In this document: piece after piece, positions 1 through 11,236 of the stretch
Numbering within the stretch: position 1 is the first letter of the stretch
Layout: each line of letters begins with the position of its first letter
NCBI GenBank assembly: GCA_022570795.1
Contig: JAKUDP010000011.1
Location: forward strand, 1,860,001 to 1,924,000
Source of the DNA: Sphaerulina vaccinii
Taxonomy: Eukaryota > Ascomycota > Dothideomycetes > Mycosphaerellales > Mycosphaerellaceae
Direction: 5' to 3'
Length of the DNA: 64,000 nt
Notes under the pieces: generated by a model
What the model saw: only the letters and a program-made list of their open reading frames with translations
What the model was told of the DNA's origin: nothing
Databases searched by the model: none
Made by a program: the position numbers and the translations under genes

Positions 1-1643
1 AAGCTCGATATAACTCCCTGGCAACAGCTCGCCGAACTCGTTGTCTGTAGACGGACTGCAGCCATTATGCAGCAGCGTCACACGGCTATCCATCTGCAAT
101 GCCGGTCCACTGTAGGGAAAGTTTGAGTCGTACTCGTGGTACTTCGTCCAACGGATCATGCCTTGAACTGACGCCCAAGACCAGGATGGAACTCCACTCC
201 TCAGCGCAGGCTGAAGGGTTCCTTGCGATTTCTTGTGCTGGTTCTGTCGGTACCATCCCAGACAGCGAGGAAAGTCACTCAACCACAGTCCAGCCAAGTA
301 AGTTGTATTCATTCCTGCTCGAAATTGTGATGCAACTCCAGCGAGAGCAGGTAATCGATCTGTAGGGTATGTAAGATTGCGCCGAGAGTATTTGTAAACT
401 ATCTCCATCCAGCTCTCGCTGTCGAAAGTCAGCTTATGCAGACTTTGACCTTTGACACCTGCGGCAGGAAGACCTTCGTGTTCGGACAATAAGCCATGTT
501 CACAGAAAATCCCGCAATTACAGATCCAGACGACTTCGCTATTGTTGAATTCGATGAGCCGTGGTGCAAGGAGTTGTTCCTGAAGAGTCCAGCACCGTTT
601 GTCTAAGGGTCCTTTGCGGAATGTCGCACTGTGAGAGATGCTTTTAGTGCGTCTGATGCGCAATTTCAGTGCACCATGGGTCTCGTCATTGAAGCCGAGT
701 GAAAATGTCTGCGCCTCTAATCGCTCGTTGGCACTTTGGGCTCCTGGTCCGAGAAATGGCGCATGGCTGTCCTGAGATGTGATAGCCGCCACTGTGAATG
801 ACGCGTTCTGGTATACCTTATCCATATTTCTCGATTGCCGGGCCCATTCGTGGGTATCGTCTTGGACAATGCACAGAGAATCAATCCACAGGTATAGAAT
901 GCCGAGTTCTTCGGCAACTCGGAGAAAGTCTTGGAATAGGACAGGCAGCTCCTGCCAGAAGATACGGTGCTGCAGCCGGCTCAAATTTCTAGCCGTCAAT
1001 TTGAGAGGAGCACCACTTCCCCAACAGTAACTCAGAGCGATGTATTTTGACCTCGGAGGCTCATTCTGCGTGTCCACCAGTCTCAGGCCATAGTCCCGAC
1101 CCTCGTTTTCATAGGTCCAAATCAATAATCGCTCTGGAAACCACGCCGATTCCAATTCGCTGTTGCAAAGTTCATGACTCTCAAGACAGGATGCGTAGCA
1201 CTCTCGCAAGAAAGACCACATTGGTGCATCCCCAGCTATCAGACTAAGATCTCGGAACGACTCGCGATCACCAATCTTGATGGTGGCATCTAGGTAGCAT
1301 TATTAGCCGTGCTAAACGGGCAGCATGTGAAGGTTATACCATCGTTCAAGCATATCTGAAACTCGCTTTCGCAATGGCCCATGTCATCTTTCTGTTGAAA
1401 GATCTGGACCCAGCCATGCTGGTCCGCAGCTATGGAGATCTCGCTGCTTGGCTGCGAATTGAGTTTGTCGAAGACATCGTAAGGTTCTGTCCACTCTAAC
1501 GCTTGGACTATTATACGGCAGTAAACGCACTCTGAGCTGTATAGGTCTGTTACCCACTGTTTTGCGGGCGTATAGTGATCACCTGGCTTGACCTCAGGGC
1601 TCAGGTTGTGACATATGGTACATCTGGCTTCCGTGGTCATCAT
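1..1643 (-). CDS. HET-domain (heterokaryon incompatibility) protein, 3' end off the window
   Basis: HET proteins trigger growth arrest or cell death in fungal non-self recognition. Exon 1 is 1643-1340 and exon 2 runs from 1289 off the left edge; the 50-nt intron 1339-1290 (GTATAA...CTAG, branch GCTAAT) restores the frame. The N-terminus has CxxC pairs (CTICHNL, CVYC). Exon 2 carries, in order, the diagnostic HET motifs YIALSYCWG, YLWIDSLCIVQDD and RCWTLQEQLLAPR, followed by the C-terminal landmarks YLAGLW and PSWSWAS. The ATG at 1643 is the first of the frame. No NACHT or other partner domain is visible in the part present. The reading frame is open throughout, so the gene looks intact up to the edge. 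The domain call is near certain; the biological role is inferred from the family. Confidence 0.93.
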
Positions 1644-2002
1644 AATGCGCTGGATTCAGTTCTCACTGCGTTGGAGACACATATGTTTACGTGACTGGAC
1701 TGGTTGCAGCCGCTCAGCGTGTCAGCTCTGAAGTTGCGAAGGCCGTAGATTGGATGTGGTGAGGTCGGATATATCCATTGGTTCTTACACGCAGAGGCAT
1801 GGCCGATTGATACGAGAAAACGCGTCGGGTGATGTTCAGGATGTGTTTGTGATGGTAGTCAGGCTGCTTCAATTCTGGGATATCGCGCTTATGTCTTGGC
1901 AAGCCATAAGCCACAAGATGGCGCCACTTACGCCACTCCAGTCCGCGGACGAAAACACTTCTCAATTGCAATTTCTCCTTCGTTCTCTTCTCCTTCATCT
2001 TC
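1644..2002. other. Intergenic, no gene seen
   Basis: Spacer between the HET start codon and the stop of the leftward regulator gene. A frame of about 107 codons on the minus strand (1714-2037) is basic and low in recognisable motifs; I read it as 3' untranslated sequence rather than a gene. Confidence 0.5.
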
Positions 2003-3277
2003 CTATATGGTACCTGACAGGTCATCACGGCAACCATAGCCGCCAGGCGGTTCTAGCGACCCCGGTCGTTCTTCCAGAGCATGGGTCGAACTAGCATTGC
2101 TATCACGTCCCAGAAGTGCCGCATACTGCTGAGGAACCCATAGCCAAAGAGTGTGCACAGCCTGAGGATCGTTACAAGCAGAGACATCGTATCCAGATGC
2201 GAGGAATGGCTCTCCTCGGGCTTGCAGTGTCATGACTGCATCTTCCCAGCGTATAGCGGCCTTCACGATTTCTGGTAGATCCAGGCAGTCCAAGCCGCCT
2301 CTCGCTTGGATCATGCGACTTTGTGCTGGTCGATGCAGAGTGTGTGCAATCTGCGGCTCGCTACCATACATGCTCTCGTAGAAGGCGAGGCGTCCGATCG
2401 CCAAGATGAGACCATTCGAGTCTCTTCGATCGCTCATGAGGCTTTCATGTATGGCGGCAGTAGTCTTCTGCTTCAGCATTTCGCAGAGTGCCGGACGAAC
2501 GACTCCAGTCTCGAGAAGATGTCCAGATGTGAACAGTAGCCTGGCGTAATGAAGTGCTATCTCCTGTTGACTGCAGGTTGCTAGGCATTCCTCCCATATC
2601 ACGGCGTACTGCTCAGATATACCAAGCGATGACCACCAAAGCGGGCTGAAGACTACATGCATATAGTCTTCGACCGACTTGAGCATTGTCTCGAGTTCGA
2701 ATGGATCGGCGGTGCTTGTGGCAGTGGTCGAGGCAGATGTGTTTGACAAGCCAGTCCATCCAGAATCATGGGTGCTTGTGCTGGAGTACGAGGGCCCTGA
2801 CCTTAGAGGTGGAAGAAGCGCTGTGCACTGGTTCGAGGCATGGTTCATGCTATCATCTGGAATTGATCCGAATTCATCGACAGACTCCTGCGAGATGGGA
2901 AGGACTTCATTTCGAAAGTCATGAGTGGGAGCCGCTCTGACGCTCTTTACCGGCACCTCTGTTCCGGCGCTCGACACTCTTCGTTCTGCTTCTGCTTGAG
3001 ATCCGGCTGTCCCCTCCACGGGTGTGCGATTGATGAACTTCTTGGACCCTCTGTAACCTTTCGACCTTGCCTCCCGATGCTGCCGTGTCGTGACATGGCT
3101 GCGGACTGTTAATCGGGTTCTCTTTGACAGGAATTCAGATGGGTCGGTAAAGGTCAGGAAGACTGTGGGTGTTTCTGATGCCTTTGTCTTTGCATCGTCA
3201 GCCCTAAGTTTGGAGGCTGTAGTGGTATTGCTGGACCTCTCTCCGGCGGACGCTATCGTGTTGTCGGCATTGTTCAT
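2003..3277 (-). CDS. Fungal-specific transcription-factor-like protein (Fungal_trans_2 type), no zinc cluster seen
   Basis: About 424 residues from the first ATG (3277); the frame stays open to 3298, but only via a TTG. The N-terminal ~100 residues are Ser/Thr-rich and include a basic stretch (TVRSHVTTRQHREARSK) after FLTFTDPSEF, the arrangement I know from ascomycete regulators that carry a Fungal_trans_2 domain but lack the Zn2Cys6 cluster. The C-terminal half is helical, with ARGGLDCLDLPEIVKAAIRWEDA, typical of the RGG...W-D region of that domain. No Cys6 cluster is present in or just upstream of the frame. It is transcribed away from another regulator-like gene starting at 3691, so the two share a ~410-bp promoter region. 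An additional 3' exon cannot be excluded. Function as DNA-binding regulator is inferred, targets unknown. Confidence 0.7.
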   Translation of the reverse strand: MNNADNTIASAGERSSNTTTASKLRADDAKTKASETPTVFLTFTDPSEFLSKRTRLTVRSHVTTRQHREARSKGYRGSKKFINRTPVEGTAGSQAEAERRVSSAGTEVPVKSVRAAPTHDFRNEVLPISQESVDEFGSIPDDSMNHASNQCTALLPPLRSGPSYSSTSTHDSGWTGLSNTSASTTATSTADPFELETMLKSVEDYMHVVFSPLWWSSLGISEQYAVIWEECLATCSQQEIALHYARLLFTSGHLLETGVVRPALCEMLKQKTTAAIHESLMSDRRDSNGLILAIGRLAFYESMYGSEPQIAHTLHRPAQSRMIQARGGLDCLDLPEIVKAAIRWEDAVMTLQARGEPFLASGYDVSACNDPQAVHTLWLWVPQQYAALLGRDSNASSTHALEERPGSLEPPGGYGCRDDLSGTI

Positions 3278-3690
3278 GGCCTGATCTGCATAGTTCAAGG
3301 CCGCCTGATGAGCTGCAGACCAGAAATACAGCTAATGTGCTCTTGCAGGTGGCGATTAGAAGTTGTTTGCACAGTCACATATTGCTGCAGGTACAGTTGC
3401 CACGCAGAGCTTCAGCACTTTTCTAGCGGTTGTGATTCGCATCCTTCGGGAAAACCTGTAGCGTCCTAATCGAGAAGAAGTGGAGAAACCGAGTCGTGCC
3501 TAAGCTGCTACACTGCATCGGCCGGCTGCGATTGGTCTACAGAGGACCAGATCGTCCTTGGCTCCTTTGCCACATCAGCATTCACGTTGATGTTCATGGA
3601 TCTGGATGATATTGGACCTGGACACCGTCGGCCATCACACATCAACGGCTTGATCATTCTTCCAATTGCCAGTCGACAACAATCGTCTCA
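3278..3690. promoter_or_regulatory. Shared divergent promoter region of two regulator-like genes
   Basis: 413 bp between the divergently oriented start codons at 3277 and 3691. No convincing operator, TATA element or repeat could be picked out by eye, so the regulatory role rests only on the head-to-head arrangement. Confidence 0.4.
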
Positions 3691-4896
3691 ATGCAGGTCA
3701 TACGAGCAACACCTGTACAGATCAACAGTGGCTACCAGAACTACTCGAAAGACAATGCCTCATTCGAGCGATTTGTGGCGTATATCGCCCGGCTACACCA
3801 AGCCCGCTCATGGTTTTGTGGCGGGATTGCTGGAGCCTCACTGGCCCATAAGGTCGTCAGGACTCTACTATGGGATCTGTTAGCCGGAGATACTCTACTG
3901 TTCCAAGCCGCCATCTTTGTGTCTGGAACATTCAGCAACACATGTGGCATACCAAAGGCACAGCTGGTGCACATGGCACCAGCTCTCGCTATAATGCGAG
4001 GAAGTTCAATGAGGGCTTTGAGGGAAGCAGCTTTGACCACAGAGCAGACGAGCTACAAGACTGCAGCAGTAGCCTTGCTGGCTGGGTGGGAGAAGAGGTT
4101 TGGCGACACCGAAAGCGCAGACGTTCACATGCAAGTGTGGCGTTCCTTGCCTCTACCAGAGCATGCGTTAGATGAGGATTATGTCTTGGCGCTCTTGGAG
4201 GTCACCTTTCAAGTCTTCCAGGACAGCCTCATCGAGTACTCTGCCGTTGGGGACGATAACCAATCACCTTTCCTGGCTCCTCCTGTTCGAGAGGATATAC
4301 AATATCTCCCTCTGGGATTCGATGGCATGTTCCATGACTGGGCAGAGTCAAGAAGCCTTCGTGCGATCGTCTGTAAGGTGGCGGCCTTTGACCCAGAAGC
4401 TCGTGATGCAGTGGCACAGATCCGGCAACTATGCATAGAAGCCCTCGCATGGGGGCCGGCACATTCCCAGAGTCTGACTCCAGTACCGGCATACGAAGAG
4501 GCTATCGACCCTGTGGAGCTCAAACTGCTGTACCACATTAGAGCTACTTGTGTCTCCATTTCTGCCATGTACCTGCGAGTGGCGTCTACCATTCATCAGA
4601 TACAATGGATTGCAGACGTCGAGGGCGCAGTGACTGCTTATACTCAGTCATGCCACCATCTACCAACGGACGTACTGATTCGCCATGGCTACTCGAAAGT
4701 AGCACTGTGGTCACGCTGGATCATCTGTGTTGCATCACGAGATCCGGACTCTGATGATCTCTTACGACATCTAATCTCACTTGCTGGAGTCCACAGCTAT
4801 GGCGAGTTGGAAACGCTTTTGAAAAGGCACATACTTCCTGGGTTCTTGGTTGAGCGAAGTCGGGATCTCTACACGACGTTGTTTCAAGGATCATAG
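3691..4896 (+). CDS. Fungal transcription-factor-domain-like protein (probable)
   Basis: 401 residues, single open frame from an ATG at 3691. Almost entirely alpha-helical in character: repeated patterns of hydrophobic helices separated by short polar loops (LARLHQARSWFCGG near 50; LTTEQTSYKTAAVALLAGWE near 110; LYHIRATCVSISAMYLRVAS near 285; LISLAGVHSYGELETLLKR near the end). This resembles the helical regulatory domain of ascomycete transcription factors (Fungal_trans_2), including the C-terminal W..I...A..D......L......L.......A..L motif. No Zn2Cys6 cluster precedes it; an upstream exon in the shared promoter region is possible but I found none. Divergent to the similar regulator ending at 2003, suggesting an old duplicated or co-functional pair. 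Moderately sure of the family, unsure of function. Confidence 0.6.
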   Translation: MQVIRATPVQINSGYQNYSKDNASFERFVAYIARLHQARSWFCGGIAGASLAHKVVRTLLWDLLAGDTLLFQAAIFVSGTFSNTCGIPKAQLVHMAPALAIMRGSSMRALREAALTTEQTSYKTAAVALLAGWEKRFGDTESADVHMQVWRSLPLPEHALDEDYVLALLEVTFQVFQDSLIEYSAVGDDNQSPFLAPPVREDIQYLPLGFDGMFHDWAESRSLRAIVCKVAAFDPEARDAVAQIRQLCIEALAWGPAHSQSLTPVPAYEEAIDPVELKLLYHIRATCVSISAMYLRVASTIHQIQWIADVEGAVTAYTQSCHHLPTDVLIRHGYSKVALWSRWIICVASRDPDSDDLLRHLISLAGVHSYGELETLLKRHILPGFLVERSRDLYTTLFQGS

Positions 4897-5009
4897 ATTC
4901 GTGTTGGAAGATGTTCGTTATATCATGACTGAATCCCTACAGTGTACATTACTTTTTGGTACCATCAGTATTGTGCTATCGTCATTGCACCACAGCGACA
5001 GCTTTCGCC

Positions 5010-7216
5010 TTACTCCCCGTTGCCATTGGCGTCCACTGACGCATTCTTGTGGAAAGACGATCCGCTTCTGGTGACGGTCCTTGTCGTGGTGGAAGTGGCA
5101 GCACTTCTTCCGTGTGAATGAGCATGGTAGTGGCTCCTTTGAGACTCTTCATACTTCTCCATCTCACGGCACTTCTCCTGTTGCGCGACTAAACATTAGC
5201 GAAATCTACTCGGTCGACATATGTAAGCTGCAAGACTTACCTCATACTTCGTGACGTACTCGTCTCGCTCACGATCAGCGGCTGTGCGAGCAGCAACTGT
5301 GATATGGTTAGCTTTGCGAGACAAAGGGAAGTGTTTCATCATGACTTACTAGCACGCTCCTTCTGCTCGCGTGCCTCACTGAGCATAGAGCGGAGGTTGT
5401 CAATCTCAAATTCGAGCTCGCCACTATCATCCTTGTACTCATTGACAGTCTCCGTATACTCTTCGTATCGGCGCTTGACATCTTCAAGCTCACCACGAGC
5501 GCGATCACGGTGCTCCGTGACAGTGCGGATCTCAGCCTGCAAGAGGACAGCTCTCTCCTTCAACTGGTGGATCTCGGTATCCAAGTGATGATGGTGATGT
5601 CTGGCCTCGTCACGCTCATGCTCGAGTTGCTTGATGCGCTCGGTGGTGCTGACAACCGTAGCGCGGACCTCGCTGACAGTAGACTCAGTTCGTGTAAGAG
5701 TCTCCTGAAGTGTGGTGAGCTGGCGTTGTCTGTCCGAGGACGTATGACGTTCGTGGTCCAGGTCGTCCTTGAGCTGATCTCTCTCAACGAGCGAAGTACG
5801 GTGCTCCTCGTGGTGACGATCCAGTCGGTGGCGGATGTCAGAGAGTTCGGCGTCAACATCGCGAAGTCTCTCGTCTCTGGTGCTGACCTCCCTCTTGGAC
5901 TGCTCATACTTCAATAGGATGTCGGCAAGTCGGGCTTCGACGTCCTCAACGCTAGTTGTCTTGCTCTTGAGCTCAAGTCTGAGCCGGTCGATTGTAGTGG
6001 AGTGGTCGTCACGCTCGGACTCTACAAAGTGGATGCTCTCCTTGAGTTGTCGAGATTCACGTGTCAGGCGATCGTATCTATCAGTAAGCTCCGTGAGCTC
6101 TCTGGCAGTCTCCTCTGACCTAACAGTAACCTTGCGCAGTTCTTCTCTGAGGCGGTCCTTCTCAACAAGGTATATATCACGCTCATGCTCCCAGGCCGAC
6201 AAGCGACTCGTTAGAGTAGACACCTCCTTGCGAGAGGAGTCAAGGCGATCAGTGAGGTCAGTATTCCTGCTCTTAAGCTCTGCGTGTTCACGAGTGAAGG
6301 TCCGCAGCTCTCCTCGGTACTTCTCGGAGTCTTCTCTTGCGTGGTCGCGCTCGCTTTCGACGTGTCTCAGCTTAGCAAAGGTACTTTCTAGCTCGGCCTT
6401 GACTCGATCATGCTCAATCTGGCTGCGCGAGATAGTGATTCTGACATCGCTAAGCTCAGCACGGCTACGCTCAAGCTCATGCTCGCGCTCGGCAGTCTTC
6501 TTCTTCTCGATGGTGATGTTGTTGAGTGCGGCCGACAACTCGATGAGAAGCTTCTCAACCTCTTTCTTTCTCTCGCCGAGCTCCCGGCCATGGTGATGAT
6601 GCTGGTTGTCTCGTTGTTCCAGTGTCTCGGTGATCTCCTCGATCTGGAGCATGAGCTCTTCTCTCTCACGATCGAATGATTCGCGGTCAGACATCAATCT
6701 AGCCCAGTACTCCTTCAGAGACGAAGCCTCCTTGGACGCACTTGTCATCAATTCGATCAATGAGAAGAACTTGCCCTCGGCTTGATGAGTGAGCTCCACG
6801 CTCATCTTGCTGCGGTGGTTGTGCAAGAAAGAGCTTTGACGACGACTTGCAGTACTGACTTGGCGAGTAGTGCGGGCGAGAGATCGCGAGCCGCCCTGAG
6901 CGGTGCTGCTGAAGCCGTGAGACTTGCCAAAGCGACTTGGGGTGCCTGGGTCGGAGAAGACATCGCGGTCCTCGTTTAATGATGAGCCAAGCTTCATGAT
7001 GGCAAGCTTCTCTGGGGTGATCTCTGGAAAGTCAGCTCCGTGAGTATGGTGGTGATGGCCAGATTCCAAAGTCGAGCCATTGATTACTGTAGCTGAAGAC
7101 ATCTTGAATGTGGATAGGGAAGATGCGGTGAAATAAGAAGGACGAAATTGCAGTTCTGGAAGAGCTCCCAGATTGCTTGCATATGTAGCTGCTGCTTGCG
7201 TTGAGCTCGAAGACAT
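5010..7216 (-). CDS. Long coiled-coil protein with histidine-rich patches, function unknown
   Basis: Three exons: 7216-5350, 5296-5241 and 5177-5010, joined by introns GTAAGT...CACAG (53 nt) and GTAAGT...CAACAG (63 nt); phases agree and the stop is TAA at 5010-5012. About 696 residues from ATG 7216, or 658 if ATG 7102 is used; 7102 follows a pyrimidine-rich leader and may be the real start. After ~150 disordered residues the protein is one heptad-patterned coiled coil rich in Glu, Arg and Lys to about residue 640. Short His runs interrupt it (near the N-terminus, at ~215 and ~560), and the tail is Ser/Thr/His-rich. This composition suits a filamentous scaffold or tether (for example septal-pore or cytoskeletal), but I recognise no named family, so no symbol is given. 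Confidence 0.8.
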
Positions 7217-9905
7217 CTCATCACCAAGCTGTGCCAATGCGAGCACGTCTTACTCGATATGCATCATCATCACCAGCGCCAGTCCGCTGATCGTGACCAG
7301 TGTGATGGCTCGATGAGCTGCCACGCATAAGACATGGAGCTCAGAGTTCGCAACAGCAGTAGTGATCATACTTCTTTCGCTGATACTACCGAGCACTGTG
7401 CCTTAGTGTAGATTCTCCAGCTTGCCGATGCTACATGGCGTAGCTCTGCCAGCCAGCCATCTATGTGATGATGAACATGCCGAAGGAGCCGAGTGAACCA
7501 GAGACGTCCACCTCATTGTCGGTACAACAGGAAACAGCACCAACAATATCAGATTGAGAACTTACAGCTTCTGTGGCAGCCATTTGCTTCCTGATCGTCG
7601 TTAAGACCTTCATGATCCTTCAGAAGAACCAGATGCCTGCAACAAACGCATGCGGGCGATCTGATTATCTGCCTCGAGCTCGAGTCCTCCTCCCATCATG
7701 CCGAGCTGGAGCTGCAGCCATAGCGACATCGTTGAGTCGGATTCTGGCCCATAGCAGTGTAGTTAATGCAGGGACAATGCAGACCGAGCTGCAGCCACTT
7801 CAAGCTGTTGTGAAATAGCCAGCAAAGCATTTTCCACGCAGGGAGGGACATTCGAGTCGTGTTCCTGTCTGCTTCGAAACTCCAAGGCATGATGATATAT
7901 TTCTTCAATGTCGTTATTGCCATTGGGCATTTGCGCAGTTCAGATTTCGAAGGTGCCAAGTTGACCTGTTCTGCTCTTCAGTGTCAGTATGTGCAATGAT
8001 ATGCTCCGGCCAGTGACGTGAATTCAAGCACCCAGCAGTAGTTTACCAACAATATATAGTCGACTACTGCACGACTGCTTGGACACGATCGGTAGCTCTG
8101 ATTCTTTGGTCAAGTCTCCACCTTGCAACTCCACCTGAAGTTCTGTGTAATGTCCGTTTCAGGCGATTGCGCAAGCAGCACGGCCGGGCCGCTCAACCTT
8201 GTCGCAGAGCTGCAAGATGCATAAAGATGCAGATCCATCGAGCTCAAGAATGAGCGAGCATTGTGACCAGAGCCTGGAGACAACATTCTATGCACAGACG
8301 TCTCAATATCACCAAACAAAGGCTGAGGCTGTAAGGCTCCTTTGGTGGTCCTGATGAGTCGTCGTGGTGTTTTCGTGAAGGCTGCTGTGACGATGTGGAG
8401 CAATCAGTCTTCGTGGAGACATTGGACAATCTGAGCATTGGCATCCGCGTTTGCACGCTCTCAGACGGGCTACCAGTCTTGTCGAAGATGAGAGTACTCT
8501 TGCACATCTCTTAAGCTCCCAAGTAGCTGCCGGGCTCGGCAACATGGCGCGTCTTCGAGCTGCACGTAAGCAGCCATAGCCCCTCGTGCATGACGTGTTG
8601 ATGTTGATATGGAGAGGTCGATGCAAACGACCTTGAGAGGCCTCCAGCTGCACAAGTGAACTCTGTGTCGAATGGACTTGGTTCCGAGGCGCGTGTCTTG
8701 CAATTACCTCGCCTTCAAGATATCCGGTGGCTGGTGCATGGTGGTACGAGGTTGAAGAAGATCTGGTAGCCTTCGCGGGCTGTCCTTGAAGAAGTACGCG
8801 AAACCAAATCAGTCTGAAGGAGGATGGAGATTTGACACGATGACATGATCTGGAGAATGCAGACGAGAAAACACTTCACGTGGAGTCAAGAGTCAAGTCA
8901 CGCCAAGACCGTCCCACAGATTTTGATCACGCAGACTCTGCTCGTGGCGACAATAACAACGCGTTTCCTGCGACGACATCGGAATCATCAAACTCAACTT
9001 CAACATACCTAGTTGCAATCTGCCGTCTAGGGTTCAGCTTTGCTCCATCGTCAAGAGTCCATCTCAGCCGAGTGATCATGCACGATCCGCTGAAATCATA
9101 GGAGGTAGAACGACCTAGCAGTGATCAGTGGCAAATCTCCTAAGAGATCTCGCGCAGCGCAGCCACCGAAGATTCATCACTATATTCTGCTCTCTGAGCT
9201 GCTTATTGAATAAGTCCAGCCTTGAGTAGCGTCAGAGGCCGCACAGTCGTAAGCTGCGAACATGCATTCACGCAGATGCTGATCCTATGCACAGTATTTT
9301 TGGCCGTAGGTGGTCAATTCAAGAGGCCTTGAACCGGATCACCGTGCGCAGCAACTATGGAGGCTCTTTTCTATCCTTGGAGGCAGTGAGAGGAGCGCTC
9401 AGCTTCGTACGAGGATCGGAGTGGCTCCAGGAGTCTGCAGCCTGATCCTTTTGCTTGTGCAGCGGCATGTCTGAGTGACACAAGGCTATTGACCTCGAAT
9501 CTCCGGGCACATACTCAGTCTGTCATTCCCGGCATAGTCAGACCTGCTCGGCTGGAGGCTTGACATTCAGATACACTGTGTTCGATCACTTCTTGAGCCC
9601 AAAGTAGAGTCAGAAGAAGCACAAGACCAAGACCATCCGCTACTGCCCACTTGCCACAGGTTCTAGCAGTCTTGATATGATCGGGATATGTCGCAGCGCT
9701 TGCGTTCATCCACCACTCACTATCCACTTCTCGACAATCATGGCCTAAGCTTGTTTCTTAGACATCCGCCCACTTGATTCTACACGGACTTGAAGACTCT
9801 GCTCCGACCAATGCAACCTGAACAGCACCTCAATGTCCACCGGTCTAGCTTGGCGACTCTTGGAAGGCACCAGAAAAGTAACGAACTGCAATCGCCAAGC
9901 GTACC
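7217..9905. other. Gene-poor interval, no supported gene
   Basis: About 2.7 kb with only short, mutually overlapping frames on both strands, none with a recognisable domain, a convincing start plus intron structure, or protein-like composition. I see no tRNA-like cloverleaf or transposon ends. The right end leads into the transporter relic. Confidence 0.5.
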
Positions 9906-9989
9906 TTGATGTCTTTTCTCGGAGCAACATCCAATTCGCGAATTATTTACGCGCTTTGTCTCTCTAACAGCCCTGTGCCATGTGCATGC

Positions 9990-10731
9990 CACGAAGGATT
10001 GCGTGGGACATACGGCTTCACCCCAGCCCAGAGCGCACTATTCAACATCGCCAAACCCCTCTGGGGCTCGTTCTTGATCTGTGTTTCAGCTGCCATGCTC
10101 TACGCCACAGACCTAGGTGTAGGCTACACTTGTGCCATATCTTACATCCCATGCTTCGTCGGAGGCCTCATCATGGTAATCATACTACTGCTCGAGACCA
10201 AAGATGGATCAAAACAGCTGCTAACATGTCTCAGGTCACGGCGCCTTGGTTGAACAAGATCGCATTAGTCGTTGGTACGCAGATCTCCACTTTCAAGCCA
10301 TCTTACCTGCTTGGCTTGTCCTGGGCTGGCACAACCACGATCGGATACACCAAGAAGCTTTGTGTCATGTCAACATGTGTCGTTGCTGCTGCAGTCGCCA
10401 ACATGATCTCGCCAGAGTAAGCATTTCCCATTCACCAAACCCGTTTGTTCGACTCTAACATGCTTCTAGATTCTGGCAAGAGAAGTACAAGCCTCGCTAC
10501 ATGCTGCCATGGACGTTCATGACAATCTTCTAGTTCATCTCTCCCGCTCTGTGTCTAGTCATACGCTGGTACTTGGTGCACGAGAACAAGATTCGTGCAG
10601 CGAAGCTTGCAGAGGATAGAGATGAAGGAGAGGCTAATGCCATTGACACTGGCTATGGTTTGATGAAGTTGCTCGATGCGGATATGGATCAGACGGATCG
10701 CCAGAACTTGAAATTCGTGTACCCGTTGTGA
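9990..10731 (+). pseudogene. Relic of an MFS transporter, allantoate-permease-like (C-terminal half)
   Basis: Stretches of a Dal5/Tna1-type major-facilitator anion transporter are still legible: YGFTPAQSALFNIAKPLWGS and a following membrane segment ending CFVGGLIM (10005-10180); then, in another frame, TQISTFKPSYLLGLSWAGTT and YTKKLCVMSTCVVAAAVANM (10275-10415); then, after a plausible intron (GTAAGC...CTAG, 10418-10469), FWQEKYKPRYMLPWTF and a tail with MDQTDRQNLKFVYPL, the normal C-terminus of the family. The copy is dead: the N-terminal half with the first six membrane segments is missing, the frame changes near 10210 (possibly a degraded intron with branch GCTAACAT), and an in-frame TAG at 10531-10533 interrupts a membrane segment (TIF-stop-FIS). 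Confidence 0.75.
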
Positions 10732-11236
10732 ACCCAACGAGCTCCATTTGGTGGATTGGATCTGCTTGAGTTTTATGCCCTGCAGATGATCAGTTCAGAC
10801 AGGCATGTACAGCTCATCCTAGCTCATATTGAGTTTCTTGGCATGTCAACATAAGGAGGAACGCGCTCGCGTTACACGTCTTTCCCGACCCAACGCTCAT
10901 TTTGATCCCGATCATAGCAATCAGTCACCACGCTCGACCACTGTCACAATGGTCGAAGCCATGCTTCCTATAGCACTACACGAATCCCAAATTCGCAAGA
11001 AGGCTTCTCGAACGCCGTGTTCCATGCGAGTCGCGTAAGTTGCAACTCTTGTCAGGCCTGCCACCAGAGAGACGACATGGGGAACAGCGCCCCTACATCA
11101 GCGATTTCGATGATAAGGATCGTGGTTATATGGTGCCCCTATATCTTCCAATGGAGGCAAGATCTCACCTGTCCACATTGTGGCAGACTTGGCTAAACAG
11201 CCTTAGGAATCACAATGGAAAGAAGTTGTAGAGTCA
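10732..11236. other. Intergenic or 5' exon region of the next gene
   Basis: Short frames here (for example from ATG 10949 to a GTAAGT at 11036) could be a 5' exon of the gene that starts its long frame at 11237, but no splice combination I tried gives an unambiguous joint. Confidence 0.35.

Noticed and set aside
1714..2037. Extra exon or gene downstream of the leftward regulator
   Set aside because: Very basic, repetitive-free frame with no convincing splice sites or domain; treated as untranslated sequence.
7217..9905. Several 60-110-codon frames as small genes
   Set aside because: They overlap one another on both strands, lack domains and splice support, and often begin at non-ATG codons.
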